From Actinomycetes bacterium (GTDB taxonomy: Bacteria; Actinomycetota; Acidimicrobiia; Acidimicrobiales; Microtrichaceae), in assembly GCA_023427825.1 (NCBI GenBank), contig JAEZAI010000465.1, positions 1 through 9,856 of the forward strand: 9,856 bases of DNA. Reading direction: 5' to 3'. Each line of letters starts with the position of its first letter. Position 1 is the first letter of the stretch. The notes beneath the pieces are model-generated. The model was not told where the DNA came from. It saw only the letters and a list, made by a program, of their open reading frames with translations, and did no database searches. Below, one piece after another: positions 1-6,813 of this stretch. The position numbers and the translations under genes were made by a program.

Positions 1-1155
1 GCCCCGCACGTGCGCCGTGTGCGCCTGCTTGGCGTGGTCCCAGTCGACGTCCCACTCGGGCCAGCGGTTCAGGACCTCGTCGAGCGCCACGCGTCCCTCG
101 ACGCGCGCCAGCGCGGCGCCCAGGCAGAAGTGGATGCCGTGACCGAAGCTGAGGTGGCTTCGCTGCTCCCGGTGGATGTCGAAGCGATCGCCGTGGGCGA
201 ACTCGCGGTCGTCGCGGTTGGCGGAGCCGTTGAGCAGCACGAACACCTCGCCGGCGGGGACCGCCTGGCCGTACCACTCGACGTCCCGCGAGCTCACCCG
301 GGCCTGCACCGGGGACGGCGCCTCGAACCGCAGGATCTCCTCGATCGCCGGCGCGACGAGCGACCGATCCTCGACGATCTGGCGGCGCTGGTCCGGGTGC
401 TCGGCCAGCAGCTTGCCGGTCCAGCCGATGAGCCGGGTGGCGGTCTCGTTGCCGGCCCCGGCGATCATCACGATGTAGAGGAGCACCTCGTCACGTGTGA
501 GCGTGCGGACGGTGCCGTTCTCGTCGGGGAACTCGGTGTGGATGAGCTCGCTCATGAGGTCGTCGGTCGGGTTCGCCATCCGCTCGTCGACGTACGGGCT
601 GAAGTCGACGCCGCCGAACGGGACGTCCTCGTGGGACCCCTCGAGCGACAGCGCCGCATCCATGCGGTCGCGGATCTCCTCCTGGTCCGACTCGGGGATG
701 CCGAGGAGCATGCCGATCGTCCGCATGGGCATCTGGGCGCCCAGGTCCGCGATGAAGTCGAAGCCGCCGGAGCCGACGAGCGGGTCCAGGCTGCGGGCGC
801 AGAAGGCCCGCACCTGGCCCTCGAGCGCGTTCATGCGACGGGGCGTGAAGACCCGGGAGAGCAGGGCGCGGTGCACGTCGTGCACCGGCCGGTCCTCCAT
901 GAGGATGATACCGGCCGGGACCTCGATGCCGGCCTGGATGATGTCGAGCGTCGAGCCCTGGCCCGACCGGTACGTGTCCCAGTCCCGCATGGCCTCCTGG
1001 ACGTCGGCGAAGCGGCTGAGCGCCCAGAAGTCGTGGCGCTCGTTGTGCCAGAGCGGCGCCTCCTCCCTCAGCCGATGCCACACCGGGTACGGGTCCCGGT
1101 CGAGCTCGATGTCGAAGGGGTCGTAGTAGAGGTCCGGCGGATCCGAGATGGTCAC
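1..1155 (-). CDS. Cytochrome P450 (first of a tandem pair), 3' end cut by window edge
   Basis: Soluble bacterial class I cytochrome P450, a haem monooxygenase taking electrons from a ferredoxin. 385 residues are visible and the protein continues past the left edge. Seen: I-helix oxygen-activation motif AGAGNET (residues 232-238), ExxR at E273-R276, and the haem loop FGHGIHFCLG with the thiolate ligand at Cys344; only the last C-terminal strands are missing. The GTG start at 1155-1153 is chosen because AGGAGG (complement of 1161-1166) sits 5 nt upstream and the protein then begins, like its neighbour, just before the YYDPFDIE segment. It resembles the next P450 upstream (shared HDFWAL/KDFWAL, TPRRM, IGMLLGIP and RLIGW segments), so the two are probably duplicates. 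The substrate cannot be read from the sequence; an alicyclic, terpenoid or steroid-like compound is only a guess from context. The family call is very secure, the specific function is not. Confidence 0.95.
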   Translation of the reverse strand, partial: MTISDPPDLYYDPFDIELDRDPYPVWHRLREEAPLWHNERHDFWALSRFADVQEAMRDWDTYRSGQGSTLDIIQAGIEVPAGIILMEDRPVHDVHRALLSRVFTPRRMNALEGQVRAFCARSLDPLVGSGGFDFIADLGAQMPMRTIGMLLGIPESDQEEIRDRMDAALSLEGSHEDVPFGGVDFSPYVDERMANPTDDLMSELIHTEFPDENGTVRTLTRDEVLLYIVMIAGAGNETATRLIGWTGKLLAEHPDQRRQIVEDRSLVAPAIEEILRFEAPSPVQARVSSRDVEWYGQAVPAGEVFVLLNGSANRDDREFAHGDRFDIHREQRSHLSFGHGIHFCLGAALARVEGRVALDEVLNRWPEWDVDWDHAKQAHTAHVRG

Positions 1156-1160
1156 TGCGG

Positions 1161-1166
1161 CCTCCT
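1161..1166 (-). promoter_or_regulatory. Strong ribosome binding site deciding the GTG start of the first P450
   Basis: On the minus strand AGGAGG lies 5 nt before GTG (1155-1153). It is among the best Shine-Dalgarno matches in the window and fixes the non-ATG start of the P450 that runs off the left edge. Confidence 0.75.
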
Positions 1167-1276
1167 GATCGGGCCGGTCGCAGGTCGGAGACGGACGACG
1201 ACCCCACCCGTCCCGGACCCCGACCGACGGTCCCCCGGCGCTGCGCCCCCAGCGGGCTCACCTCGGCGCGGCAGCG

Positions 1277-1304
1277 ACCGTAACACCGGTGCGCGCACGT
1301 TCAT
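1277..1304 (-). promoter_or_regulatory. Possible promoter for the first P450
   Basis: The 283-nt gap between the two leftward P450 genes (1156-1438) holds a candidate promoter. On the minus strand TACGGT (complement of 1277-1282) fits an actinobacterial TAnnnT -10 box. ATGAAC (complement of 1299-1304) lies 16 nt further upstream as a weak -35. This would give a leader of roughly 115 nt before the GTG start. The gap size and this candidate suggest the first P450 can be transcribed apart from the second. The evidence is pattern matching only. Confidence 0.35.
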
Positions 1305-1308
1305 GATC

Positions 1309-1324
1309 CCGACGTCGACGTCGG
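1309..1324. promoter_or_regulatory. 16-bp perfect palindrome upstream of the first P450
   Basis: CCGACGTCGACGTCGG reads identically on both strands. It sits 4 bp upstream of the candidate -35 box of the first P450, a position suited to an activator or dimeric regulator site. It could be chance, since GC-rich genomes make GTCGAC repeats easily. Confidence 0.3.
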
Positions 1325-1438
1325 TTCTCTCCCGCACCCGCGGCGCGTCGGCGCGGTCGTGGGCGCCGGACTGGACGAGCACGCACATCGCCATCGCCGC
1401 CGCTCCCGTCCCGTCGCTCACTCGTCGTCCGGCGCCGG

Positions 1439-2635
1439 TCAGCCGATGTGGACCGGGAGCGTCTCCCAGCCCCGCATCGTCGACGTATAGACGCGCCGCG
1501 CCGCGACGTCGTCGACCTCCCAGTCGGGGATGCGGGCCAGCACCTCCTCCATGGCGATCCGTCCCTCGAGCCGTGCCAGCGAGGCTCCCAGGCAGAAGTG
1601 CGCGCCGTGCCCGAAGGTCAGGTGCGTGCCGTCGGTGCGGTGGATGTCGAAGCGGTCGGGATCGACGAACCGCCGCGGGTCCCGGTTGCCCGCCGCCACC
1701 ACCAGCAGCAGCGCGCTGCCGGCCGGCACCGTCCGTCCGTGCAGCTCCACGTCCACGTTGACGTAGCGGGCGATGCTCGCGCCGGTCGGCTCGTAGCGCA
1801 GGACCTCGTCCACCACCTTCGGGAGCAGTGACGGGTCGGCCGCGACCTCACGCCGCACGTCGGGGTGGTCGCCGAGGATCCGGCCGAGCCAACCGATCAG
1901 CCGGCCCGTCGTCTCGAAGCCCGCGCCGGCGATGACCCCGACGAAGATCAGCAGCTCGTCCCGGGTCAGCCGGCGCGTGACGCCGCTCGAGTCGGTGAAC
2001 TCCACGTTGAGCAGCTCGGTCACGAGGTCGTCGGACGGGTGCTCGGCCCGCCAGTCGACGTACTCGCCGAAGCTGTCGGCGGTGAAGTAGCGGTCGCGGC
2101 GCACGGCCATGGGCCTGCCCTCCTCGGAGTGCAGCCGTCGGTCGGTGCGATCGCGCTCGGCGGGCTGCATGGAGTCGGGGATGCCGAGCAGCATCCCGAT
2201 CGCCCGCATGGGCAGCTCGTCGCCGAGGTCGGTCACGAAGTCGAACCGGTCGGCACCCTCGAACGGCTCGAGGCACCTGACGCAGAAGGCCCGGATGCGG
2301 TCCTCGACGTCGCGCATGCGCCGGGGGGTGAAGGCCCGGGCCACGAGCGCCCGGTGGATCGTGTGGTCCGGCGGGTCCTCGTTGATGAACATCCCGGGAG
2401 GGATCGCGGGGTCGGCCTTGATGACCTCCAGGATGTTGCCGTGGGCGGAGCTGTAGCGCTCCACGTCCCGGAACGCGGCCTCGATGTCCGCGAAGCGCGT
2501 CAGCGCCCAGAAGTCCTTCTCCTCGTTGCGGTACAGCGGCGCCTCTTCGCGGAGCCGTCGGTAGAGCGCGTTCGGGTCGGGCTCCCGCTCGACCGTGTAC
2601 GGGTCGTAGTGGAGCTCCTGGCTGGCGATCGACAT
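1439..2635 (-). CDS. Cytochrome P450 (second of the tandem pair)
   Basis: Complete soluble class I P450 of 398 residues, normal length for the family. Seen: I-helix AGAGFETT (236-243), ExxR at E277-R280, an NRDPRRF segment at 317-323, and haem loop FGHGAHFCLG with Cys348 as the proximal ligand. The reading frame stays open upstream to a GTG at 2752, but the 39 extra residues look unlike any P450 N-terminus. The ATG at 2635, giving MSIASQELHYDPYTVE, aligns with the start of the neighbouring paralogue. Its upstream GGGGGG (4 nt away) is only a weak ribosome site. It is first in the leftward unit and divergent from the third P450, so the 192-nt gap 2636-2827 must hold both promoters. The likely electron donor is the ferredoxin encoded at 4108-4302. 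The substrate is unknown. Similarity to the P450 at 1-1155 suggests sequential or overlapping hydroxylation roles. Confidence 0.95.
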   Translation of the reverse strand: MSIASQELHYDPYTVEREPDPNALYRRLREEAPLYRNEEKDFWALTRFADIEAAFRDVERYSSAHGNILEVIKADPAIPPGMFINEDPPDHTIHRALVARAFTPRRMRDVEDRIRAFCVRCLEPFEGADRFDFVTDLGDELPMRAIGMLLGIPDSMQPAERDRTDRRLHSEEGRPMAVRRDRYFTADSFGEYVDWRAEHPSDDLVTELLNVEFTDSSGVTRRLTRDELLIFVGVIAGAGFETTGRLIGWLGRILGDHPDVRREVAADPSLLPKVVDEVLRYEPTGASIARYVNVDVELHGRTVPAGSALLLVVAAGNRDPRRFVDPDRFDIHRTDGTHLTFGHGAHFCLGASLARLEGRIAMEEVLARIPDWEVDDVAARRVYTSTMRGWETLPVHIG

Positions 2636-2667
2636 GAGACCCCCCGGTCGTCGCTCGTCGGTGCCGT

Positions 2668-2685
2668 GCGGTGCGTCCGCACCGC
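2668..2685. promoter_or_regulatory. 18-bp palindrome in the leader or promoter of the second P450
   Basis: GCGGTGCG-TC-CGCACCGC is a perfect 8-bp inverted repeat with a 2-nt centre. It lies 33 bp upstream of the second P450's ATG. It may be an operator, or a hairpin in the 5' leader if transcription starts further upstream. Confidence 0.35.
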
Positions 2686-2700
2686 GATCCGGCCCGATGC

Positions 2701-2719
2701 TGTGCGACTGCATAGCACA
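2701..2719. promoter_or_regulatory. TGTGC-N9-GCACA inverted repeat between divergent P450 genes
   Basis: A 5-bp inverted repeat with a 9-nt spacer (19 bp overall) in the divergent intergenic region, in an AT-richer patch containing TGCATAGCA. The shape suits a dimeric repressor or activator site. No convincing -10 box for the leftward gene was found beside it, so it remains a candidate only. Confidence 0.3.
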
Positions 2720-2766
2720 CTCGGGTACGGTCGTGCCGTTGCATGAGACCACGCTGACCGCCAGAC

Positions 2767-2781
2767 GGAAACGCCGTTCTC
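2767..2781. promoter_or_regulatory. Imperfect inverted repeat GGAAACG-C-CGTTCTC upstream of the third P450
   Basis: Two 7-nt arms match at 5 of 7 positions (AACG core) around one central base. The element covers the place where the -35 of the rightward P450 unit would lie, given a -10 at 2790-2795. It does not match the arms of the two operator-like sites in the CoA module, so a different regulator is likely if it is real. Confidence 0.25.
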
Positions 2782-2789
2782 GCCTGCGC

Positions 2790-2795
2790 TAGCTT
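2790..2795 (+). promoter_or_regulatory. Candidate -10 box for the P450-ferredoxin-SDR unit
   Basis: TAGCTT fits the TAnnnT pattern and would place the transcript start about 25 nt before the ATG at 2828. That leaves room for the AGGGG ribosome site at 2817-2821. No clear -35 hexamer is present. Confidence 0.3.
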
Positions 2796-2827
2796 CCCGA
2801 CCGACCGACGTGCACCAGGGGTGGGCC

Positions 2828-4111
2828 ATGACCGACGACATCGACACGCCGGACTTCTTCACCGACGGGGAGCTCCTCCGCGACCCCTACGACTGGTTCC
2901 ACGCGCTCCGCAAGGAGTGCCCGCTCCGACGCGAGGTCCACCACGACGTCGTCATGGTCACCGGCTACGACGAGGTCGTGTCGATCTACAACGACACCGA
3001 GCACTTCTCGTCGTGCACGTCGGTCACGGGCCCCTTCCCAGGTTTCCCGGTGCCGGTCGACGGGATCGACGACATCAGCGAGCTCATCGAGCAGCACCGG
3101 GACGAGCTGCCGTTCAGCGACCAGCTCCCCACGCTGGACCCGCCGGTCCACACCGACCACCGGGCGCTGCTGGCGCGGATGATCACCCCCAAGCGACTGC
3201 GGGAGAACGAGGAGTTCATCCGCCGGATCGTCGACGAGCAGCTCGACGTGGCGCTCGCCGGCGACGGGCGCACCGAGATCATCGGCGACTTCGCCGCCCC
3301 GGTCGCCATGCTCGTGGTGGCCGACCTGCTCGGCATGCCCGAGGAGGACCATCCCGAGTTCCGCGAGGCCATGCTCACCAAGGCCGGGACCGTGGGCAGC
3401 ACCAAGGGCGAGAACATGCAGCACTCGCCGCTCGAGTACCTGTACGAGCGGTTCGGCGACTACATCGCCGACCGCCGGGCCGAGCCCCGCGACGACGTGC
3501 TGACCGGGGTCGCCTCGGCCACCTTTCCCGACGGCACCACGCCCGAGGTGATCGACGCCGTCCGCGTGGCCGCCAACCTGTTCGCCGCCGGCGGCGAGAC
3601 CACGGTCCGGTTGCTGAGCACGGCGGCCATGCTCATCGCCGAGGATCCCGAGCTCCAGGCGTCGCTGCGGGCGGACCGGGACCTCCTCCCGAACTTCATC
3701 GAGGAGTGCCTCCGGTACGAGTCCCCGGTCCGCGGCGACTTCCGCCTGTCCAAGGTGCCGGTCACCGTCGGCGGCGTCGACCTGCCGGCCGGCACCACCG
3801 TGATGCTCGTGAACGCGGCGGCCAACCGCGACCCGTCTCGTTTCCCCGACCCCGACGTGTTCGATCCGCAGCGCGAGAACGCGCGCAGCCACGTCACGTT
3901 CGGTCGCGGGGTCCACACCTGCCCGGGCGCCCCGCTGGCCCGCGCCGAGGCGGTCGTGGGCATCGGTCGCCTGCTCGACCGCACCGCCGACATCTCGATC
4001 GACGAGGAGCAGCACGGGCCGCCCGACGCCCGCCGCTACCGCTACGTCCCCACGTTCATCCTGCGGGGACTGACCCAGCTGCACCTGCGCTACACGCCGG
4101 CGGCCGGGTGA
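2828..4111 (+). CDS. Cytochrome P450 (third, divergent type)
   Basis: Complete class I P450 of 427 residues. Seen: I-helix AAGGETT (253-259), ExxR at E293-R296, NRDPSRFPDPDVFDP (333-347), and haem loop FGRGVHTCPG with Cys365 as ligand. It differs clearly from the tandem pair: CPG instead of CLG after the haem cysteine, and an extra segment around residues 60-100 (SSCTSVTGPFPGFPVP and onwards). It therefore belongs to another CYP family and probably does a distinct oxidation step. The ATG at 2828 is preferred over an in-frame GTG at 2810 because AGGGG (2817-2821) lies 6 nt before it and MTDDIDTPDFFTDG is a plausible N-terminus. Its TGA overlaps the ferredoxin start (GTGA), implying translational coupling and a dedicated redox partner. 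No CYP family number is assigned because that needs a database comparison. Confidence 0.95.
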   Translation: MTDDIDTPDFFTDGELLRDPYDWFHALRKECPLRREVHHDVVMVTGYDEVVSIYNDTEHFSSCTSVTGPFPGFPVPVDGIDDISELIEQHRDELPFSDQLPTLDPPVHTDHRALLARMITPKRLRENEEFIRRIVDEQLDVALAGDGRTEIIGDFAAPVAMLVVADLLGMPEEDHPEFREAMLTKAGTVGSTKGENMQHSPLEYLYERFGDYIADRRAEPRDDVLTGVASATFPDGTTPEVIDAVRVAANLFAAGGETTVRLLSTAAMLIAEDPELQASLRADRDLLPNFIEECLRYESPVRGDFRLSKVPVTVGGVDLPAGTTVMLVNAAANRDPSRFPDPDVFDPQRENARSHVTFGRGVHTCPGAPLARAEAVVGIGRLLDRTADISIDEEQHGPPDARRYRYVPTFILRGLTQLHLRYTPAAG

Positions 4112-4302
4112 GGGTCACCGTCGACCCCGACCTGTGCGCGGCGCACGGCGCCTGCATGGTGACCTGCCCCGAGGTCTTCCGGATCGGTGACGAGGGCTGG
4201 GCCGAGGTCCTCGTCGACGACGTCCCGGCGGGGCTCGAGGAGCAGGTGCAGCGCGCGATCGTGCAGTGTCCGACGCAGGCGATCTCGGTGACCGCCGACT
4301 GA
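4108..4302 (+). CDS. [3Fe-4S]-type single-cluster ferredoxin, P450 redox partner
   Basis: Small 64-residue ferredoxin that should pass single electrons from an NAD(P)H-dependent reductase to the P450s. Seen: C10-x2-H13-x2-C16-x3-C20-P and C54-P. In this fold C10, C16 and C54 hold the cluster. The position that is the fourth ligand in [4Fe-4S] proteins is His13, the CxxHxxC variant known from actinobacterial P450 ferredoxins, most often with a [3Fe-4S] cluster. C20 is the conserved non-ligand cysteine. The GTG start at 4108 overlaps the stop of the upstream P450 by 4 nt, and a downstream start would remove part of the first strand. The protein is acidic at its C-terminal half, as expected for docking to a P450. 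A ferredoxin reductase is not encoded in the window, so it must come from elsewhere. Confidence 0.93.
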   Translation: MRVTVDPDLCAAHGACMVTCPEVFRIGDEGWAEVLVDDVPAGLEEQVQRAIVQCPTQAISVTAD

Positions 4303-4340
4303 CGCCCACCGCGGCCGCACGCATCCAGAGCCACACGCAC

Positions 4341-4347
4341 GAGGGAG
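4341..4347 (+). promoter_or_regulatory. Ribosome binding site deciding the TTG start of the SDR
   Basis: GAGGGAG lies 6 nt before TTG at 4354-4356. There is no ATG or GTG at a suitable place, so this site supports the rare TTG start. The 51-nt gap after the ferredoxin shows no terminator, consistent with one operon. Confidence 0.7.
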
Positions 4348-4353
4348 ACCACA

Positions 4354-5112
4354 TTGCCGTTCCAGGGCACCACCGCGATCGTGACCGGCGGCGCGTCGGG
4401 CATCGGCCTGGCCATCGCCACGGCGCTCGCCGACCGCGGCTGCTCCGTGGCCGTGCTCGACCTCCACAGGGAGGCGCTGGACGAGCAGGTCGGCCGGCTG
4501 CGCGAGCGCGGCGGCGACGTCGCCGGCTACGTGTGCGACGTCACCGACCGCCCTGGCGTGGAGGCCACCGTCGAGCGGATCCGGACCGAGCAGGGCGTGC
4601 CGCTGATCCTGGTCAACAACGCCGGCCGGCCCCTCTTCCGCCCCTTCCTGTCGATCACCCTCGAGCAGTGGCACCAGGTGATCGACGTGAACCTCACCGG
4701 CACGTTCCACCTGTGCCAGGTGGTGCTCCCCGGGATGGTCGACGCCCAGTGGGGCCGGATCGTCAACATCTCCTCGTCCAGCACCCACGGCGGCCAGCCG
4801 TACCTCTCGGGCTACGTGGCGGCCAAGAGCGCGGTGGTCGGGCTGACCAAGTCGCTCGCGCTGGAGCACGGGCCCGACGGGATCACGGTCAACACCGTTC
4901 CGCCCGGCTTCATCGACACGCCGATGCTCCGAGCCGACGCGGAGCGCGGGCGACTGGGCCCAGGTGGCGTGGAGGACGCGGTCGCGCGCACCCCGGTCCG
5001 CCGCATCGGCCGGCCCGAGGACATCGCGAACGCCTGCGTGTTCCTGTGCCAGGACGAGTCGTCCTACATCACCGGCCAGGTCATCGGCGTCAACGGCGGC
5101 CGCAACACCTGA
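4354..5112 (+). CDS. Short-chain dehydrogenase/reductase (classical SDR)
   Basis: Classical SDR of 252 residues, full length, cytosolic. Seen: Rossmann glycine motif TGGASGIG (11-18); Asp36 at the end of strand 2 (VAVLDL), which favours NAD(H) over NADP(H); NNAG at 88-91; and catalytic N113, S141, Y154 and K158 (YVAAK). The VPPGFIDTPM segment (182-191) closes the cofactor site, and VNGGR is near the C-terminus. The start is TTG at 4354, supported by GAGGGAG 6 nt upstream and by the protein beginning right at the first strand (FQGTTAIVTGG). It follows the P450 and ferredoxin on the same strand, so oxidation of the hydroxyl group made by a P450 to a ketone or aldehyde is the likely job. Action as a 3-hydroxyacyl-CoA dehydrogenase for the CoA module is an alternative, since no other such enzyme is visible here. 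Confidence 0.93.
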   Translation: MPFQGTTAIVTGGASGIGLAIATALADRGCSVAVLDLHREALDEQVGRLRERGGDVAGYVCDVTDRPGVEATVERIRTEQGVPLILVNNAGRPLFRPFLSITLEQWHQVIDVNLTGTFHLCQVVLPGMVDAQWGRIVNISSSSTHGGQPYLSGYVAAKSAVVGLTKSLALEHGPDGITVNTVPPGFIDTPMLRADAERGRLGPGGVEDAVARTPVRRIGRPEDIANACVFLCQDESSYITGQVIGVNGGRNT

Positions 5113-5156
5113 GCTCGGGTCGGACGGCGCCCGCATCGGGCGCGAGATGTCACGAG
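5108..5156. repeat. 49-nt intergenic repeat, copy 1
   Basis: Matches 5178-5226 at 41 of 49 positions with a period of exactly 70 bp, including an uninterrupted identical stretch of 22 bases (5126-5147 and 5196-5217). The copy begins at the SDR stop codon and its core is a hairpin. It could be a tandem duplication of a gene end plus terminator, or two copies of a dispersed intergenic element. Confidence 0.8.
5127..5143. terminator. Hairpin 1 between convergent SDR and ligase genes
   Basis: GCGCCCG-CAT-CGGGCGC forms a perfect 7-bp GC stem with a 3-nt loop, 14 nt after the SDR stop. No T-run follows. In GC-rich actinobacteria such T-less hairpins between convergent genes often act as terminators, here possibly in both directions. 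Confidence 0.5.
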
Positions 5157-5177
5157 CTCCGAGCATCGTCGAGCACC

Positions 5178-5226
5178 CCTGAACTCGGGACGCGTGGCGC
5201 CCGCATCGGGCGCGAGACGACCCGAG
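5178..5226. repeat. 49-nt intergenic repeat, copy 2
   Basis: Second copy of the element at 5108-5156, ending 25 nt before the ligase stop codon on the other strand. This copy has extra outer pairing, CTCGGG (5184-5189) with CCCGAG (5221-5226), so it can fold into a longer stem than copy 1. Confidence 0.8.
5197..5213. terminator. Hairpin 2 between convergent SDR and ligase genes
   Basis: Same 7-bp stem and CAT loop as at 5127-5143, 70 bp further on, with an outer CTCGGG/CCCGAG stem. It probably ends leftward transcription from the ligase gene. Confidence 0.5.
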
Positions 5227-5251
5227 GTCCGGCGATCGGCGGGATCGCGGG

Positions 5252-6811
5252 TCAGCGGTCGACGGGGGCGAAGCGGTCGCGCAGCGCTCGTTTGGCGAGC
5301 TTGCCGGCCTCGGTGCGGGGCAGGTCGTCCGCGAAGAACCACCGTCGGGGCACCTTGAAGCTGGCGAGCCGCTCGCGGCAGTGGGCGTCGAGCTCGTCCT
5401 CGAGCGCCGCGCCGACCGCCGGGCCACCGACCGGCTGGACGACGGCGGCCACGGTCTCGCCCCAGTCCGGGTCGGGCACGCCGATCACCCCGACGTCGTG
5501 GACCGCCGGGTGGTCGAGCAGCACCGCCTCCACCTCGGCCGGGTACACGTTGGTGCCGCCCGTGATGATCATGTCCTTGGCCCGGTCGGCGATGAAGAGG
5601 AAGCCGTCCTCGTCCAGGTAGCCGACGTCGCCGAGGCTGAACCGGCGACCCCGGAACGCCGCTGCCGTCTGGTCGGGGTCGTCGTGGTACGTGAAGCCCA
5701 CGCCGTTGTCGACGTAGATGTTGCCGACCTCGCCGGCGGGCAGCTCGTTGCCGTCGTCGTCGAGGATCGAGAGGCGCACTCCCCGGACCGCCCGGCCGAC
5801 CGTGCCCGGATGCGCGAGCCACGCCGCGGGTTTGGCGATCGTCGCCGCGCCCTCCACGCCGCCGTAGGTCTCCCAGATGACCGGACCCCACCACTCGAGC
5901 ATCTGCTCCTTGACGGCACGCGGGCACGGCGCGGCCGAGTGCACGATCGAGTGCAGGCTCGACACGTCGTAGCGCCCCCGCACCTCCTCGGGGAGCTGGA
6001 GCAGCCGATGGAACTGCGTCGGGACCATGTAGCCGGAGCTGATGCGGTGCTCCTCGATGGCGGCCAGCGTCGCCTCGGCGTCGAAGCGGTCCATGATCAC
6101 CAGCGCGTGCCCCACGTTGAGTCCGCCCAGGTAGTAGGCGTGCGACCCCCCGTGGAACATGCCGGTCGACACGAGCATGGGCCCCTCGAACGGGCGGAAG
6201 TCGAACGCCCGACCGAAGACCGCGGCGTCGTTGGCGAGCTGGCCGACGTCGCCCTCGGGCAGCGGTCGGCGGATGCCCTTGGGGTGGCCGGTCGTGCCGG
6301 AGGTGTAGACGAACAGGCCGCCCTGTCGCCGGTCGGGCGGCACCGTGCCGGGGTGCCCGGCCCGGGCCTCGTCGAGCGAGATCAGCCCGTCGACCGGGCC
6401 GAGCGACAGGACCGACAGGTCCGGGTCCGACGTGTCGACGTCGTCGAGGAGCGGTGCGAAGCGCGCCCCGAGGAGCAGCACGCCGGCGCCGGAGTGGCGC
6501 AGGATCGCCTCGAGCTCGTGCGCGCTCAGGTGCGTGTTGAGCGGGATCATGTGCAGGCCGCTCTCGTGGCACGCGAGCGACGCCTCGAGGATGGCGTTGC
6601 CGTTGTCGGCCATGACCGCCACCGGAGCCTCCGGCCCGGCGCCGAGGTGCCGGAACAGGTGGACGAGCTGGTGCGCCCGAGCCGCGAGCTCCCCGTACGT
6701 GAGCGGTCCGTCCGGTCCGGCGAGCACGGCCGGGGCGTCGGGGCGGTCCTCGGCGATCCACCAGAACCCGAGCCGCCGATCCCACGGGTGCGCCGGCGTC
6801 GTCCCCTCCAT
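5252..6811 (-). CDS. Acyl-CoA ligase (FadD-like, ANL superfamily)
   Basis: Adenylate-forming acyl-CoA synthetase of 519 residues: carboxylate + ATP + CoA to acyl-CoA + AMP + PPi, by an acyl-adenylate. Seen in order: P-loop YTSGTTGHPKG (169-179), A5 motif YGGVEG (316-321), A7 LGDVGYLD (393-400) with Asp395, hinge Arg410, A8 ITGGTNVYPAEVE (416-428), and PRTEAGK with the adenylation lysine K504. The ATG at 6811 is chosen because the homologous region starts there; the frame is open far upstream through the gene on the other strand, which is a shadow. A -10-like TAGTAT ends 7 nt before the ATG and no good ribosome site exists, so the mRNA is probably leaderless. It is divergent from an acyl-CoA dehydrogenase, and both likely share an operator. 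Substrate unknown: a fatty acid, or an acid derived from a cyclic compound. Confidence 0.95.
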   Translation of the reverse strand: MEGTTPAHPWDRRLGFWWIAEDRPDAPAVLAGPDGPLTYGELAARAHQLVHLFRHLGAGPEAPVAVMADNGNAILEASLACHESGLHMIPLNTHLSAHELEAILRHSGAGVLLLGARFAPLLDDVDTSDPDLSVLSLGPVDGLISLDEARAGHPGTVPPDRRQGGLFVYTSGTTGHPKGIRRPLPEGDVGQLANDAAVFGRAFDFRPFEGPMLVSTGMFHGGSHAYYLGGLNVGHALVIMDRFDAEATLAAIEEHRISSGYMVPTQFHRLLQLPEEVRGRYDVSSLHSIVHSAAPCPRAVKEQMLEWWGPVIWETYGGVEGAATIAKPAAWLAHPGTVGRAVRGVRLSILDDDGNELPAGEVGNIYVDNGVGFTYHDDPDQTAAAFRGRRFSLGDVGYLDEDGFLFIADRAKDMIITGGTNVYPAEVEAVLLDHPAVHDVGVIGVPDPDWGETVAAVVQPVGGPAVGAALEDELDAHCRERLASFKVPRRWFFADDLPRTEAGKLAKRALRDRFAPVDR

Positions 6812-6813
6812 GC

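Noticed and set aside
1152..1421. 89-codon minus-strand frame between the two tandem P450s whose stop overlaps the first P450 start (GTGA)
   Set aside because: The overlap looks like coupling, but the product is a low-complexity Arg/Gly/Pro-rich string with no recognisable fold. It has no ribosome site, and the frame covers the promoter candidate and the 16-bp palindrome. Most likely a chance open frame in GC-rich DNA.
10..1761. 583-codon plus-strand frame opposite the tandem P450 genes
   Set aside because: It is the antisense shadow of two P450s with complete motifs on the minus strand; its product is repetitive in Val/Asp/Arg/Glu and shows no domain.
2636..2752. GTG at 2752 as start of the second P450 (39 extra residues)
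   Set aside because: The extra segment has no P450-like features and would cover inverted repeats in the divergent promoter region. The paralogue starts at the position equal to the ATG at 2635.
2767..2781. KstR-type (steroid regulon) operator
   Set aside because: The AAC and GTT halves are separated by three bases instead of two and the outer positions do not fit, so a KstR site cannot be claimed.
5108..5226. Possible CRISPR array
   Set aside because: Only two imperfect copies, hairpin core in a convergent gene gap, no further repeats and no cas genes. Terminator-like or dispersed repeat fits better.
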